From Paroedura picta (lineage: Eukaryota; Chordata; Lepidosauria; Squamata; Gekkonidae): a stretch of DNA of 64,000 nt. The stretch lies in the NCBI RefSeq assembly GCF_049243985.1, contig NC_135379.1, positions 22,590,001-22,654,000 of the forward strand, read 5' to 3'. The translations under genes and the position numbers were made by a program. The notes under the pieces are model-generated. The model saw only the letters and a list, made by a program, of their open reading frames with translations. It ran no database searches and was not told where the DNA came from. Below are positions 28,301-37,008 of the stretch, piece by piece; within the stretch, counting starts at the first letter, position 1; each line of letters begins with the position of its first letter.

Positions 28301-31300
28301 TCCACTGAAGACTTGCTTCCATTTATTGACATGTTTGCCTCTATATACCATTATCACTTGTTGTACTCCGTTAGGAACTCTTTTGTTTTCTACAATTTCA
28401 GATGTATCTGGCTTCTGACCCAATCACGTCCTGTTTTTGATGTGGAAACATCTACTGGCGCGGTCCCTCAAATGGAAGTCTATGGACGTGACATCCGTAG
28501 TCCCGCCCCCAGGGACCGCACCAGTAGATGGAGAGCACGGGCAGCCTCAAAGAATGAGCGGCAGTGGCAGCTGACAAGGCTCAGAGCCCAGCCCTGTTTG
28601 CTCAGTTTTGAATCCCCACTTTGGCATGGAAGCCTCCTGGGAGACGTTGGGCTGTCATACATGCTCAGTCTAACCTATCTTGCTAGGGTGTTGTAAGGAT
28701 AAAATGGAGCATAATGAAAGTTGTTTTGGGTTGCCACTAGGGAGAAAAGCAAAGTTTCTTTAACCATTAGTGGCTCTAATATTTTGGCATATCCACTATG
28801 GGAGGAGCAGTGTCCAGGACATGTCTGGGTGTCCAGACACCACTTCCAGCTGTATGGGCCAATCCAGGCATGCCCAGCAAGTCTGGGCACACCCGTATTG
28901 GGTCGGCCCCTAGAGCACCTGCCCCCAGAATCCGGCTGCGAGGCACGCTCACAGCCTCGCAGCCAGATGCTCCCTGGCTGCAGAGGAGAGCGATGCCACG
29001 GTGCCTTGCCCAGCCTGCTGCTCCAGCCACCTGCCAGCCCAGCTGGCTGCCGGGAACGCCGCCCACACTACAGCCCGGTAGGCCTTGGAGGACAACGGTC
29101 CCGCAGTGCCCTGTCCAGCCATGGGGGAGAGTGGTCCCGCAGCACCCAGCCTGCTGCTCTAGTCACCCACCAGCCCAGCTAGCTACTGGGAAACTCGCCC
29201 ACACCACCAGTACCACAGTCAGGTAGGGCAACAGCACAGCCATTGTGGGCTCCCATTGCTAGCGCCTGTTGCATCCCTGGGTGCAACAGATTTTGGCCTA
29301 GTAAAGGAAATAAATAAACTACCCAAAATATCACTTACCAACCGGTCCCGGATTTTATCTGAAAGGTTGAACTCATCCAAGATCGGAACAGGCATCCCAG
29401 GAGAATCACCAGATATCAACCGCAGTTTGGCTCGATCAACAACATTAGAAAGGCCAACGGTAATGAAAGATATGCCAAGAGCTCTGGCATCATTCGAGAT
29501 GCCCTGAATGCCAGGACTGTTTGGATGGTCAATGCCGTCAGTCATTAACAAAACCACTTTGATACTTTTTTCCCGTCCTTCTGTTTGGAAAAGGTGAGTA
29601 GCATTGGAAATAGCATAATAGGTGTAGGTGCCATGTCCAATAAAGGACATCCTAGAGAAGGTTTGCTTAAAGTTCGGGAGGCCTCTCCAGGATCGAAAGT
29701 GATGGTCAATAATGACTGAGCTGCTGAATTGCATGATTGCCAGCCGGATATCGTACCTTTGAACTCGAGTGGGCCTCAGGCGGAAAACTTTGTCACTTAA
29801 GAGGCTGACAAAATCTTTCTGGTTCTGAAAAAGGTCCCCTCTGGCACTTTCAGAAGTGTCCAGGATAAAGAGGATATCAATGAAGCACGTGGAATCTGTA
29901 GGAGGACAAGACATTACAGATGATCAAACCTGCTTGAATAAACAAATGAAAGGATCCAACAGAAGCAGATAAACAAGAGAACTAATTAACATTAGGATAC
30001 AATGCTTAAGCAGGTCTACTTAATGGTACATGAGGGACAGTCTCCAATATGATGTAATTTAACTGGCGGAGCAAGCCACAACAAATTCCCTCATGGGTGT
30101 GTGCACAGATGTTGTCCTTAGCTGCTCATACCCAACTCTGCCTCAGTTCCTACCCCTCATGCATTCAATAAATCTCATACACCGCACAAGTCCAGAAGAA
30201 TCTATAGAAGTCAGCTGTGTAATTCGCTTTAACTAATCAGAATCAAACCCAATAAGGTGAGGCTAGTGTTAACACAGCCAGATGCATGAATATAGCAATA
30301 ATTGTTTCAGTTATTTTTCTAAAATTAAATGAGGGTTCATCGCAGCATCTTTATGCAGCAATAGGTTTCAGGGGAGATAACCCCTGGTTCATACATTCTG
30401 CTTGGTTTGATGTTAAAACAGCAGGGTTTATCCTACTACTCTGCTCAGAACAGTTGGCAGTATCCTAAGTAACTTTTCTTCCAGTCGTAGAGCTTCAAAC
30501 TTTGCATAATGGAGTGGTAGAGTATAAGCCACTGTGGATCTAGCATTGCCAGGCTCCCCTCCCCCTAGCTACTGGTAGGGGATGGGGTCTAGAGTTGCCA
30601 CATTCATGTTGGGAAACTCCTGAACATTTGGGGATTGAACCTGGGGAGGACAGGGTACATAGAGCCCATCCTCCAATGCACCCATTTTATCCAGGGGGAC
30701 ATCTCTGCAGTCTGGAGAAGAGATGTAATTCAGGGGATCTCCAGGGCCCACTTGGAGGATGGCATTCCATGAGGAATAAGTAAAGAAGAGCTTCTTCTGA
30801 TGAAGGGCATTTTCCTGGGATGGAGGAAGATTCTTTATTTGGCCAAGTGGAGTGGCAGAGTACAGCCAAGGAAGCAGTGCCAAAATGGGTTTGGAACACT
30901 GCCCAGGGGGGAAGAATGGTTCCTGCCTTTTCTCCAACTGGTTTCCCCATGTTGAAACAATGTTGGTGGGAGTAATTTCCCTGTTTCTGCTGTACCATGT
31001 GGAGTATTCTGTGCACATGGAAGAGCAACAATGGGGGGGGGGGGACTCCTGCAAAACTGGGGTGGTATTCCAAGCTATTAGGGGGATCTCTTTTAATTTT
31101 TAAAAGCCATTCCCGCTGCAGTTGCATGGCTATGGTTACCCATCTCATTAAAAACCCAACCGTCTAGTTTGGGCCTGAGAATGCAAGGGAGAGCTTACAT
31201 GAGCAGAGAGGTTTTGGAGCCGGTTGGTGCTAAAAAGAAATCTCCACTGCTGGATAATCATACATTGCCATACTGCTGCTCCTCTCATCATGCATACAAA

Positions 31301-31937
31301 GACAGGCAGGAAGCATAGTGTTCTGGCATGTGCATGACAAGCAGATTCTTCCAAAAGGAGCCAAAAAAAAAAGTCAGTCCTTGAGGTGGCTTATGATCTA
31401 GCAGATGGGGACCTGTCTGAAAGTCCCAACCCAGGAACTGAAGACCTAACAGATCAGTACCTCATTTCAACCCTACATAAACAGTACTATATTGTATCCT
31501 ACATGTTGGACTGTCTAGCAATCTGGATGTCTTCCAACCATTATGGTCGTCTTTTATAGAGTTTTGAACAGCACATTCCATGCAAAATTTCTGTTCAGTT
31601 TCCTTATGTACAAAGAGATGCCCATTTAGGAGAGAATAATAAAGCTCCTTGTCGTCCAGTATTGATGGGAAACATGCAACCCCAGAGAATCCAGGACTTA
31701 TTACCAGCGATACAAAATGCTTATATATTAGCTTTCCATTTCCGCAGAAATTATTCCACTAGGCTTGGAAACATTTCATACAGTGAATTCTAGGAAAACG
31801 GCTTTACCCTGAAGATTGTCTTGTCTTGCTAGCAGAGAACTTGGCCTTTGTCCCTTTCTTCTGGTTTGTCCATATGCGATGCAATTTGTAGCAATGGCCA
31901 AAACAAAAAGGGAAAAGACAAAATGTTTTTTCCACAT
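1256..31937 (-). CDS. COL28A1: Collagen type XXVIII alpha 1 chain, N-terminal part (15 coding exons, gene continues left of window)
   Basis: Secreted VWA-containing collagen of the extracellular matrix. Fifteen exons splice into one open frame of 1395 nt (465 codons) with GT-AG introns throughout. Domain order: signal peptide (residues 1 to about 22), short basic linker, VWA domain (about 44-229) with MIDAS DTSES at 56-60 and the MTDG motif, a seven-residue microexon, a Cys-rich segment with CCEVDRC and ERCEC (237-250), then Gly-X-Y repeats from residue 253. The family is known to continue with more triple helix, a second VWA and a Kunitz domain. Those must lie before position 1. From memory, human COL28A1 aligns exon by exon in this region, including the lengths of the 54, 42, 27, 45, 45 and 54 bp exons, so no exon seems to be missing. 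The neighbouring MIOS, RPA3 and UMAD1 agree with amniote synteny. Confidence 0.95.
1325..1854 (-). other. COL28A1 intron 14
   Basis: A 530-bp intron between the last two modules. I see no repeat or other feature in it. Confidence 0.6.
1855..1923 (-). CDS. COL28A1: COL28A1 coding exon 14: 69-bp module 4
   Basis: Twenty-three codons: [15 protein letters not shown], then GQ, then FIKGDK. Here the Gly after the break is replaced by Phe, so this interruption is wider than in the other modules. From memory the human chain has GLSIKGDK at this place. The acceptor is atttccag and the donor gtacaaca. Confidence 0.93.
2971..3158 (+). repeat. tRNA-derived SINE (family A), degenerate
   Basis: Contains GAGTATCTGCTTTGCACACA and ends near GGCAGCTTCCTGTGTTC, the hallmarks of a tRNA-headed SINE. 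The reverse-orientation copy at 4239-4431 and the copy at 37009-37198 share head and tail. The A box has decayed. Confidence 0.6.
4239..4431 (-). repeat. tRNA-derived SINE (family A)
   Basis: On the minus strand it begins with a tRNA-like promoter: a decayed A box around TTAGTGGTAGAGC and a B box matching GGTCCCAGGTTCAGTCTCC. It ends in the shared tail that reads on the plus strand as AAGCTGCCTGATACTGAATC. Confidence 0.75.
4658..4861 (+). mobile_element. TIR repeat family R1, fuller copy
   Basis: Starts AGGGTTGCCAACTCCAGG and ends with the inverse of that motif in decayed form. GTTACAAG occurs directly at both borders (before 4658 and after 4861), compatible with an 8-bp target site duplication of hAT type. 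No coding capacity. Confidence 0.6.
5418..5655 (+). repeat. tRNA-derived SINE (family B)
   Basis: Head with CTGGTTAAGAGTG, middle with GGGTGACCTTGGACCAGTCA and CTACCTCACGGGGCTGTTATG, and a tail with GATGGAGTACAAATGAA. This matches the layout of the common squamate or amniote SINE whose other copies here are at 12548, 13922, 40823, 44505 and 49010. Confidence 0.7.
5808..5876 (-). CDS. COL28A1: COL28A1 coding exon 13: 69-bp module 3
   Basis: Twenty-three codons: [15 protein letters not shown], then the short GE unit, then GIPGQK. The acceptor is caaattcag and the donor gtaaaaag. Confidence 0.95.
6540..6608 (-). CDS. COL28A1: COL28A1 coding exon 12: 69-bp module 2
   Basis: Twenty-three codons: [15 protein letters not shown], then the short GI unit, then GEPGSM. 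The acceptor is tttataag and the donor gtaagtga. Same layout as the exon before it. Confidence 0.95.
6905..7768 (+). mobile_element. LINE fragment, L2/CR1-like, 5'-truncated 3' end
   Basis: The frame encodes the C-terminal end of a non-LTR ORF2 beyond the polymerase palm: [28 protein letters not shown], the HQL-x-WLPV block, [14 protein letters not shown] and [18 protein letters not shown]. These blocks are typical of the L2/CR1/Rex clade. The reading is broken by a TAA in the HQLHWLPV block, where His would be expected. No endonuclease and no YADD box remain. The 3' end carries CGCCCTGAGCCCCCGGGGAGG, a short hairpin also seen at other tails in this window, followed by an AATAAATAAA tail. Intronic in COL28A1. 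Confidence 0.85.
8030..8162 (-). repeat. Interspersed repeat family D (GTTGGTCT...AAGACCAAC)
   Basis: Contains TTGATCTGAAGCAACAGAAC and TGTTGTTGGTCTTAGAAGTG, sequence blocks shared with 24698-24800, 24996-25075 and 37418-37545. No coding capacity. The family is not identified. Confidence 0.5.
8611..8679 (-). CDS. COL28A1: COL28A1 coding exon 11: 69-bp module 1
   Basis: Twenty-three codons: five triplets from GEPGPTGPY, then the short GT unit, then GYPGPK. The acceptor is cttttaag and the donor gtaacaaa, phase 0. First of five consecutive exons with identical length and break position. Confidence 0.95.
10299..10381 (+). repeat. Microsatellite (GGAA)n, about 20 units
   Basis: About 80 bp of uninterrupted GGAA repeats within a COL28A1 intron. 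Confidence 0.97.
12548..12735 (-). repeat. tRNA-derived SINE (family B)
   Basis: Plus-strand reading gives CTCTCCTCACAGCAGACACC, CCTGTGAGGTAGGTGGGGCT and a tRNA-like end (CACTCTTAATCACTACAACA), so the element runs on the minus strand. Confidence 0.75.
13922..14190 (-). repeat. tRNA-derived SINE (family B), near full length
   Basis: The plus strand starts GAAGAAGAAGAAAAAGAGTT (the inverse of the usual CTTCTTCTT tail). It then gives CCCTGTGAGGTGGGTGAGGC, AGCCCAAGGTCACCCAGCTG and the decayed tRNA head. Best preserved family B copy here. Confidence 0.8.
14540..14767 (+). repeat. LINE 3' tail, L2/CR1-like
   Basis: A T-rich 3' UTR ends TAAGCCACCCCGAGCCGACT and AATAAATGAATAAA, the same tail type as at 7700-7768. 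No ORF remains. Confidence 0.55.
15553..15606 (-). CDS. COL28A1: COL28A1 coding exon 10: Gly-X-Y exon, 54 bp
   Basis: Eighteen codons, [18 protein letters not shown], six triplets. The acceptor is tgtttaag and the donor gtaagata. Confidence 0.94.
15607..18862 (-). other. COL28A1 intron 9
   Basis: Holds one hAT-type MITE (16422-16732). Otherwise no recognisable feature. Confidence 0.6.
16422..16732 (+). mobile_element. Non-autonomous hAT-type element (family E)
   Basis: The left end is CAGTGGTCCCCAACCTTTT and the right end AGGTTGGGGATCGCTA, an imperfect terminal inverted repeat. CTCTAGGG and CTCTAGGA flank it, a 7 of 8 target site duplication. No transposase frame. Same family as the copies at 47786, 57771, 58091 and 58468. 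Confidence 0.85.
18863..18907 (-). CDS. COL28A1: COL28A1 coding exon 9: Gly-X-Y exon, 45 bp
   Basis: Fifteen codons, [15 protein letters not shown], five perfect triplets. The acceptor is ttgcacag and the donor gtaagtct. Confidence 0.94.
18908..21132 (-). other. COL28A1 intron 8
   Basis: No clear mobile element. A possible decayed retrocopy on the minus strand (19883-20760) is discussed in the findings. The rest shows nothing recognisable. Confidence 0.5.
21133..21177 (-). CDS. COL28A1: COL28A1 coding exon 8: Gly-X-Y exon containing a cysteine, 45 bp
   Basis: Fifteen codons, [15 protein letters not shown]. The Cys (residue about 308) sits in a Y position of the helix and may form an interchain bond. 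The acceptor is tttttgtag and the donor gtaagttg. Confidence 0.93.
21608..21634 (-). CDS. COL28A1: COL28A1 coding exon 7: Gly-X-Y exon, 27 bp
   Basis: Nine codons, GSPGLMGEK, three triplets. The acceptor is gcaaacag and the donor gtaagatt, phase 0. Confidence 0.88.
22478..22519 (-). CDS. COL28A1: COL28A1 coding exon 6: Gly-X-Y exon with register break, 42 bp
   Basis: Fourteen codons, [22 protein letters not shown] breaks the triplet register. The human chain, from memory, has a matching GDAQK-GET, so the break looks old and selected. The acceptor is ctttctag and the donor gtacaaag. Confidence 0.92.
23229..23282 (-). CDS. COL28A1: COL28A1 coding exon 5: Gly-X-Y exon, 54 bp
   Basis: Eighteen codons, [18 protein letters not shown], make six perfect triplets. 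The acceptor is tatccaag, the donor gtaaatg, phase 0 on both sides. The 54-bp length is the classic fibrillar collagen exon unit. Confidence 0.94.
24405..24534 (+). mobile_element. Palindromic hAT-type MITE (family F)
   Basis: A near-perfect palindrome of 130 bp. It starts CAGGGTTAGTCAACCTGTGG and ends CTGGTTGACTACCCCTG. ACATACAG stands immediately before and after, a perfect 8-bp target site duplication. Further copies are at 37585-37720 and 57663-57746. Confidence 0.93.
24698..24800 (+). repeat. Interspersed repeat family D
   Basis: Contains GAGCCGTGTTGGTCTGAAGT, GCGCCTTTAAGACCAACACA and TTTTATTCAGACAGC. A companion piece reading GTTGTTGGTCTTAAAGGTGC lies at 24996-25075. Confidence 0.6.
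25135..25209 (-). CDS. COL28A1: COL28A1 coding exon 4: Cys-rich linker and start of triple helix
   Basis: Twenty-five codons. [16 protein letters not shown] carries five cysteines that may link chains at the N end of the helix. GEPGPPGPA then opens the collagen region. The donor is gtaagtat. The acceptor chosen is aacaaaag before TGCTGT, because it keeps phase 0 and the CC pair. A second in-frame AG six bases later of GCTGTGAG type is a possible alternative, so the upstream border is slightly uncertain. Confidence 0.88.
25815..25950 (+). repeat. TIR repeat family R1, partial
   Basis: Contains TAGGTGGGGCATGGAAGCTC, GGAGGGTGGACTCTATGGCA and CTCCCAAATCTCTAGGATTA, in family order on the plus strand. 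Confidence 0.6.
25965..26163 (-). repeat. TIR repeat family R1, inverted neighbour copy
   Basis: Reads CCTGGAGATTATGGGAGTGG to AAATACCACCTAGAGTTTGG on the plus strand, the inverse of the copy just before it. Two R1 copies therefore sit head to head within 350 bp. Confidence 0.6.
27279..27299 (-). CDS. COL28A1: COL28A1 coding exon 3: 21-bp microexon
   Basis: Seven codons, ETLFNQK, lie between ttttttccag and gtaagttt, in phase 0 on both sides. It joins the VWA end (DRL) to the Cys-rich segment (CCEVDRC). The remembered human sequence at this place (DRL-DILFEKK-CE) is similar in length and character, which supports a real exon. Confidence 0.85.
27387..27601 (+). mobile_element. TIR repeat family R1, intact ends
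   Basis: Starts AGGGTTGCCAAC and ends GTTGGCAACCCT, perfect 12-bp terminal inverted repeats. 215 bp, no ORF. Lies 88 bp outside the COL28A1 microexon. Confidence 0.8.
28449..28530 (+). mobile_element. Short MITE with CATCTACTGG termini
   Basis: An 82-bp element starting CATCTACTGGCGCGGTCCCT and ending AGGGACCGCACCAGTAGATG, an 18 of 20 inverted repeat. A related half-copy (CATCTACTGGCACAGTCCCT) lies at 42001-42020 in a MIOS intron. Confidence 0.75.
28780..29305 (-). repeat. GC-rich unclassified interspersed repeat (family H) with internal tandem duplication
   Basis: The minus strand begins near TTTACTAGGCCAAAATCTG and GGCGCTAGC. The plus-strand segment at 34940-35450 begins with a related ACTAGC...GAGCGCTAGG block and ends with a related GGCCAATTGGCCC stretch. 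Inside, CCCAGCCTGCTGCTC recurs about 140 bp apart, a diverged tandem duplication. The element stops 33 bp short of the VWA exon donor. Family not identified. Confidence 0.45.
29339..29895 (-). CDS. COL28A1: COL28A1 coding exon 2: first VWA domain
   Basis: A single 557-bp exon encodes the whole first von Willebrand factor A domain. The acceptor is tcctacag and the donor is gtaagtg. The MIDAS motif DTSES follows the first beta strand (IDILFIL). [12 protein letters not shown] supplies the second metal-site Thr, and [11 protein letters not shown] the Asp. The fold ends near KIRDRL. It enters in phase 1 and leaves in phase 0. All metal-site residues are present, so the domain should bind a divalent cation. 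Confidence 0.96.
29896..31807 (-). other. COL28A1 intron 1
   Basis: Holds an R1 copy (30591-30768). The rest shows no recognisable feature. Confidence 0.6.
30591..30768 (-). repeat. TIR repeat family R1, degenerate
   Basis: Plus strand reads AGAGTTGCCACATTCATGTT through GGGGATCTCCAGGGCCCACT, family blocks in inverse order. Confidence 0.55.
31808..31937 (-). CDS. COL28A1: COL28A1 coding exon 1: start codon and signal peptide
   Basis: The minus-strand ATG is at 31937-31935. The peptide starts [19 protein letters not shown], a Lys-Lys n-region followed by a hydrophobic core, as in a secretory signal. A basic stretch (TRRKGQR) follows. The exon ends CTTCAGG before gtaaag, leaving one base that joins AT of the next exon to make Asp, so the frame runs straight into the VWA domain. 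The fit of phase, signal peptide and donor makes this start convincing. Any upstream 5' UTR exon is not resolved. Confidence 0.88.
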
Positions 31938-33909
31938 AGTGACTGGGATCCAAAATCCAAAGATTGCTCACTGCTCCTGTTCATACAAAAAAAAAAGCTA
32001 TTTTAATATACATACCAGCAAACCTGTATAAGCATGATACAAGTTAATGTAGGACAACTTTGTTAACTGGATTACTTAATTTTAACAGGTTTTTAATTAA
32101 AACATTAATACATGAAAGGTACAGATATTTCTTCAATGCAGTAGGTTTGCTGCTATGGTTCTGGCATCTATTAGAACATGTTTCAAAGATGGCATATTGA
32201 TCACCATGTTATCTCTTGCACTTTAAACATACATAAATACTGCTTAGTTATATCTTTCTCTATATAAACTACTGTATTGGTAGCTGGCTCTGGCAGATGT
32301 ACAAGACTGACTTGAGAATTTCTCTGCCTAAATCCAAACTACATTCTACTGAGATTACTTTTCTGGCACCCCTAATATAGAAAGACAACGTGGGTGTCCG
32401 TGTGAGAGTATCTTTAAACTGCATATTTCTGTACATAATAATGAGGATTCTCATGCATTTCTCTTAATGTTATATCACATATATATTAGAAATAAAATTA
32501 AATGTGACCACAACCATTTTTAATCAATTCTAGCAATGTATCTACAAAATTATCCATAAAATTATCCATAAAATTAGCCAAAAATGCTAATATTCCTGCT
32601 TGGCCCATTTATCACTTTCTGGATTACCAGGGATTTCTGAAACATACTTATTTCTAAAAATCATAGCAAATTTGTCCAAAAATTCTTGCTGCTTGAAGAT
32701 CACATTACAACAAACAATTCCTGCTACTTATTAAACCACATTCCGATTTAAGTACTATTGCTAAACTCCACTCCAGACTTTGAAATAATTCATTCAATCT
32801 TTCTCCAAAGACAGAGGATCTGTGACACCCAAATTTTAAAAATATGACAGCTTTTAATTTCAGGTTCCATTTGCTTTTCTTTTACCAAGATAAACTATTT
32901 TGAAATTATGTTGTCTTACCGTATACAGCACAGCAACAATACACTGCAGAATAAATAAACTATGCACAAATATTAACTGGAAAATACATTTTTTTGTTAA
33001 AGGAGAGCATCTTTTAAAGAATTAATTTGTCTTGGTGTAGATCAGGGCACTTTGCATCTGGATCTTTCATGGTCCTTTAGTCATATTATATTAGTCCAAG
33101 TTAATGCAGAGTGGTTAGGCATTTGGCCAGGTCTAGAAGTCTGGGTGGGAGCATCAACTTTAAAGGAACAGCTGATCTGAGAGAGTTCTTTACAAACAAC
33201 CAGCTCAATATAATGTAAATGAAAAAGCAATTCTTACCAAAGAATTCTGTTCATTTCTCTGACCTTCTCTGTTGTACTTCTATACCCCAGCATGATATTA
33301 TTTTAAGATACTTCCTGTAGGACACAATCAAGAAACAAACATATAATAACTATATGACACTGGAAGACCAAAATTCACTTGTAAATATCAACAATCCTAA
33401 ATGAATTTTGGGGATGGGTTGGATCCAATCAGTTTTTTCTGCTGGTGGAAAAGGGAGGAGGGGACCTCCCATTTTGACCAACAAAAGGATTCTGCTGGGG
33501 ATCATGAGACCAGCATGCAGATTGGGGGCTGTAGATGGGAGAGGAATGAGGTGAGACTCAATGAAAAAACTGGATGGATCCAAACCAAAGTCCAAAAACA
33601 GATATGTCTTTCCCTTTTGGGGGACATACAATAAGGAATGTTGAAAATCACTGTTAGGTGAATATATCAGTTTGAGTGTTCAGTCATTCACCAGATTCTT
33701 AATGTCCACAGGTAAACAGCAAGATTTACCAAATTACAGAGTTTCACTTTAACAAAAACATGGTTAAATCCAATAGACTCAATAAACATCAGTGCTTATG
33801 TTAACATTATGTACTTGGATTTCCTAAAATGTTTTGACCAAGTCTTTCACTAGAGTATTCTGAGTGAACTTAACAGTTGTGGGATGAGAGGATGTACATT
33901 CGTCTACGC

Positions 33910-34080
33910 TAGGTTGGGAAATTCCTGAAGATTTGGAGTTGCAGCCCAAGGAGGGTGTAGTTTAGGAAGGGGAAGGACCTCAGTGGGATAAAAGTACAAA
34001 GCAACCATTTTTTCTAACAGAACTGATCTTTGTCATCAGATCAACTGCAATTAGGATTTCTAGCCCCACTTGGGCCTGAG
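33910..34080 (-). repeat. TIR repeat family R1, degenerate
   Basis: Contains TTGGGAAATTCCTGAAGATT, GACCTCAGTGGGATAAAAGT and CTAGCCCCACTTGGGCCTGA, in inverse family order. Another R1 end (GGGAGATTGCCAGGCTCC) is at about 34408-34442. Confidence 0.55.
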
Positions 34081-34939
34081 ACCCCCCCCCCCCAGGGTTT
34101 GGAGCCTCTCTCCCTGTTTTAGGGCTCTCAGAAATCGGGGGGGGGGCACTTACCAAGCATGGAGAGAGAAGCAGGAAATAAACGGGATGTGCTGACATGT
34201 CTCAGAAGTGATACAGGCAATTCAGTGACATTAGGGGGCAAAGATCTGTTTTTGAGCAAATGGTATACAGTTTTTGCTCAAAAGCCATAGCGTTGCCCCC
34301 TCAGCATCACTTCTGGGTGATGTCAGCACATCACCTTAATTTTCCCTACTCCCAAAATGCGCACCCCATTCCCCACCAGCAGCTAATGTCAATGCTGCCA
34401 TTCTGGGAGATTGCCAGGCTCCACCTGTAGGCTACCAACCCTAAGGGGTAAGTAAGAGGATTTGTAACTGGTTTATTGACAGGAAGCAGAGAACAGGAGT
34501 AAATGGACAGTTCTTACAACTGAGAGAAGAAAACAGAGAGACCCCTCAGGTCTCTCTTCTTGGAATGCTGCAATTTAATTTGTTCATAAATAATTTGCAA
34601 ATGAAAGTGAGCAGTGAAGTGAACAAGTTTTTGGATGATACTGAATTATTCAAGATGATGATGAAACCCAAAACAGATTATTGAGTGCTCCAAGAGGGTC
34701 TCTCCAAATTAGGTGAGCTGGCAACAGAACTTGAATGTAAGTGTAAAGTGAGACAGTTTGAGGCAACTGCCCTAACAACTTCACTTGGACTCTAATGGAA
34801 TCTAAAAGAGATGTTGGACCAAAACTTGCTAAGGATCCCCACCACGAAAGTGAAATTGACCTTGATCAGGGACTTTTTGGCCTTGCCCCCAGCCTGGTGG
34901 AATACTATTCCAAGAGAGATTAGGGTTATTGTTATTATT

Positions 34940-35450
34940 ATTACTAGCAAGAAAACCCATAGCAAGCAGGAATGCAATGAGCGCTAGGACCCAGGGGACA
35001 CTGGCAGGTGCAGATCTATGTCTCTCTCTCTCCCTGCTTGTCTCAGTGTGCCAGCAGGAGGCATAGATAATCAGGGCTGGTTTGTAGGAGGGAAGGAGGG
35101 CTGGTGTGCAGTTTGGGACAGCTTTGTCTGTCTCTCGCTCCCGCCGCTGTAGCAGGGGCTGCTCTCTCTGTGTCTCTGTCAGCAGCTTGGAGCAGCTCTC
35201 TCTGTGTCTCTCTCAGCCTCCCTCGCAACTGGAGCGATAGAAGGGAATGAGGGCTCGTGTGCGGTCTGACAGGGCTCTGTGTGTGTGTCTCTCTCTCTGG
35301 TGTGTCTGAGAGGATCATGGCTAGTGTCCAGGGAGGGTGGGCGGGAGCTGTAGGGGCAGGGCCAATAGGGCCAATTGGCCCTATTCCAACTTGGACAGCC
35401 GGACACATTCCACACCCCAGGCCGTTTCACAAATATATAGAGGGACCATG
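34940..35450 (+). repeat. Unclassified interspersed repeat (family H)
   Basis: Starts near ATTACTAGCAAGAAAACCC and AGCGCTAGG, holds CT-rich low-complexity blocks, and ends near GGGCCAATTGGCCCTATTCC. Its ends resemble those of 28780-29305. No coding sequence is supported. Translated frames are CT-repeat artefacts. Confidence 0.4.
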
Positions 35451-37008
35451 GATAAGGATTAAAAATAGAAACAAAAGTCTTTGAAACCCAGCTGCTCCAA
35501 ACTAGCATTTGAGACAGAATCACAATTAAATTAGACAACATGCTTCTGCTGCTCATGCTTCTGCTGTAGCGTCTTAAAGTAAAACTTGTGCATCTTGCTT
35601 CTAGGGAGATCATGGACTGCCAGCTAGACTACAGAAAGCCTAGCTGTTACAAGTACACCCCCTGAAGTAATCATGTAATCAATGCCATTAGAGCCAGATC
35701 TGCAGTTTATTGGCGAATGAAAAGTTTTGATGTCTAATTGCTAAGAATTGCTGCATTGAGACAGAAAATGGAATATCTTGACATAGATTGCCCACAGCAT
35801 CTACTTGTGATTACAACCTAACCAACAGTGGCCTACAGTTCAGTCTCACTTTAGTGAGTATTGAGTTTCCTTGAGCTGTGTGGCTTTTCTGTGGTTGAAT
35901 GCTCAGAATCATGTTGAATGCTGGTGGGTGTGGGGGTTTACTGACTGCATGCGAAGGACGAGGGCAATCATTATCTGGAGCCAGATGTGTGATGAATGCA
36001 CTCTTTCAACACAGAAGGGGGCAATAGATATGGGAGTTGGATTTATCAAAATTGGCCAGTTTTTAGCAAAGGTGCTTGCTGCCTGTTTAACCTCAGCAGC
36101 ACTCCAAGAGTTGATGCCACAAAGACCCCTATTTTCCCATCCTCTTCACTTATACTGTGCTATACCAGAAGTGAAGATTAAATCTGCCTCCTTCTCCAGG
36201 ATGTTACAGGAGAACAAAACTGACCTGCCTTGCACAGTGGAAACATTGCTGGAAGTGAATGAACGTATGTCTATCCCAACTAACTCTGCCTGGTTATATG
36301 TGCCCCTACCTACCTTGCATAGGTGGCTGAAGCGGAGGGGTAATTATTATCTTCAACTTCTGCAGACTTCCACTACATACTGGCATTGACTGTATGCCCC
36401 CTATGGTAAGGACTAAGACTAGACAGGACAGTCTGCTTATTTGCTGGTGTCCCAGTTCCCCAGAGGGCAATCTTTCTGCATTTGCAGAGATGCTCCTGGA
36501 TGTGCTGATGGTACCATGACTCATTGTTTTGGGTGTATTCAGCATTCATGCAGAGTGCTCCTTGTCAGTGCTGGCCCAAGACTTCTGTATCACCATTGAC
36601 CTGAACCCTAGAAATTATTCTAAACACTAATTTTCGGCCATAAATTGTGTTAAACTGCCCTCTTTCTTGAAGGTTTGACAAAGATGGGGAATAGAAGTTT
36701 ACCATTTACAGAGTTGGGCTCCACCTTGTGGGCCCCAGTGGTACCTCATCCTTGTCACAACTTTATGAACAAGTTAACTTTAAATTCTAAATGCTTGACA
36801 GCATTTCTTACACACCTCCATTCCAAACACACACCAGTCTCATTTTTGTCAGTCTGTTTATCAGCTGCTTAGAGTGGCAGTTACAGAAACAAGCTGCCTG
36901 CAAGACACACATTCTTCCCCATCCATTTAAGGAGATCCATGTATGTAACTAACAGTTGCTGGATCTGCAGGCATAAACGTGATACACTTCCAAAGGCATG
37001 TCGCATTG

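Noticed and set aside
28721-29226. Plus-strand ORFs of 153 and 142 codons, antisense to COL28A1.
   Set aside because: Open on several frames only because of high GC and tandem duplication in a repeat. No recognised protein.
35043-35613. Minus-strand ORFs of 121 and 144 codons in a CT-rich block.
   Set aside because: Low-complexity sequence in an interspersed repeat, overlapping frames on both strands, no domain.
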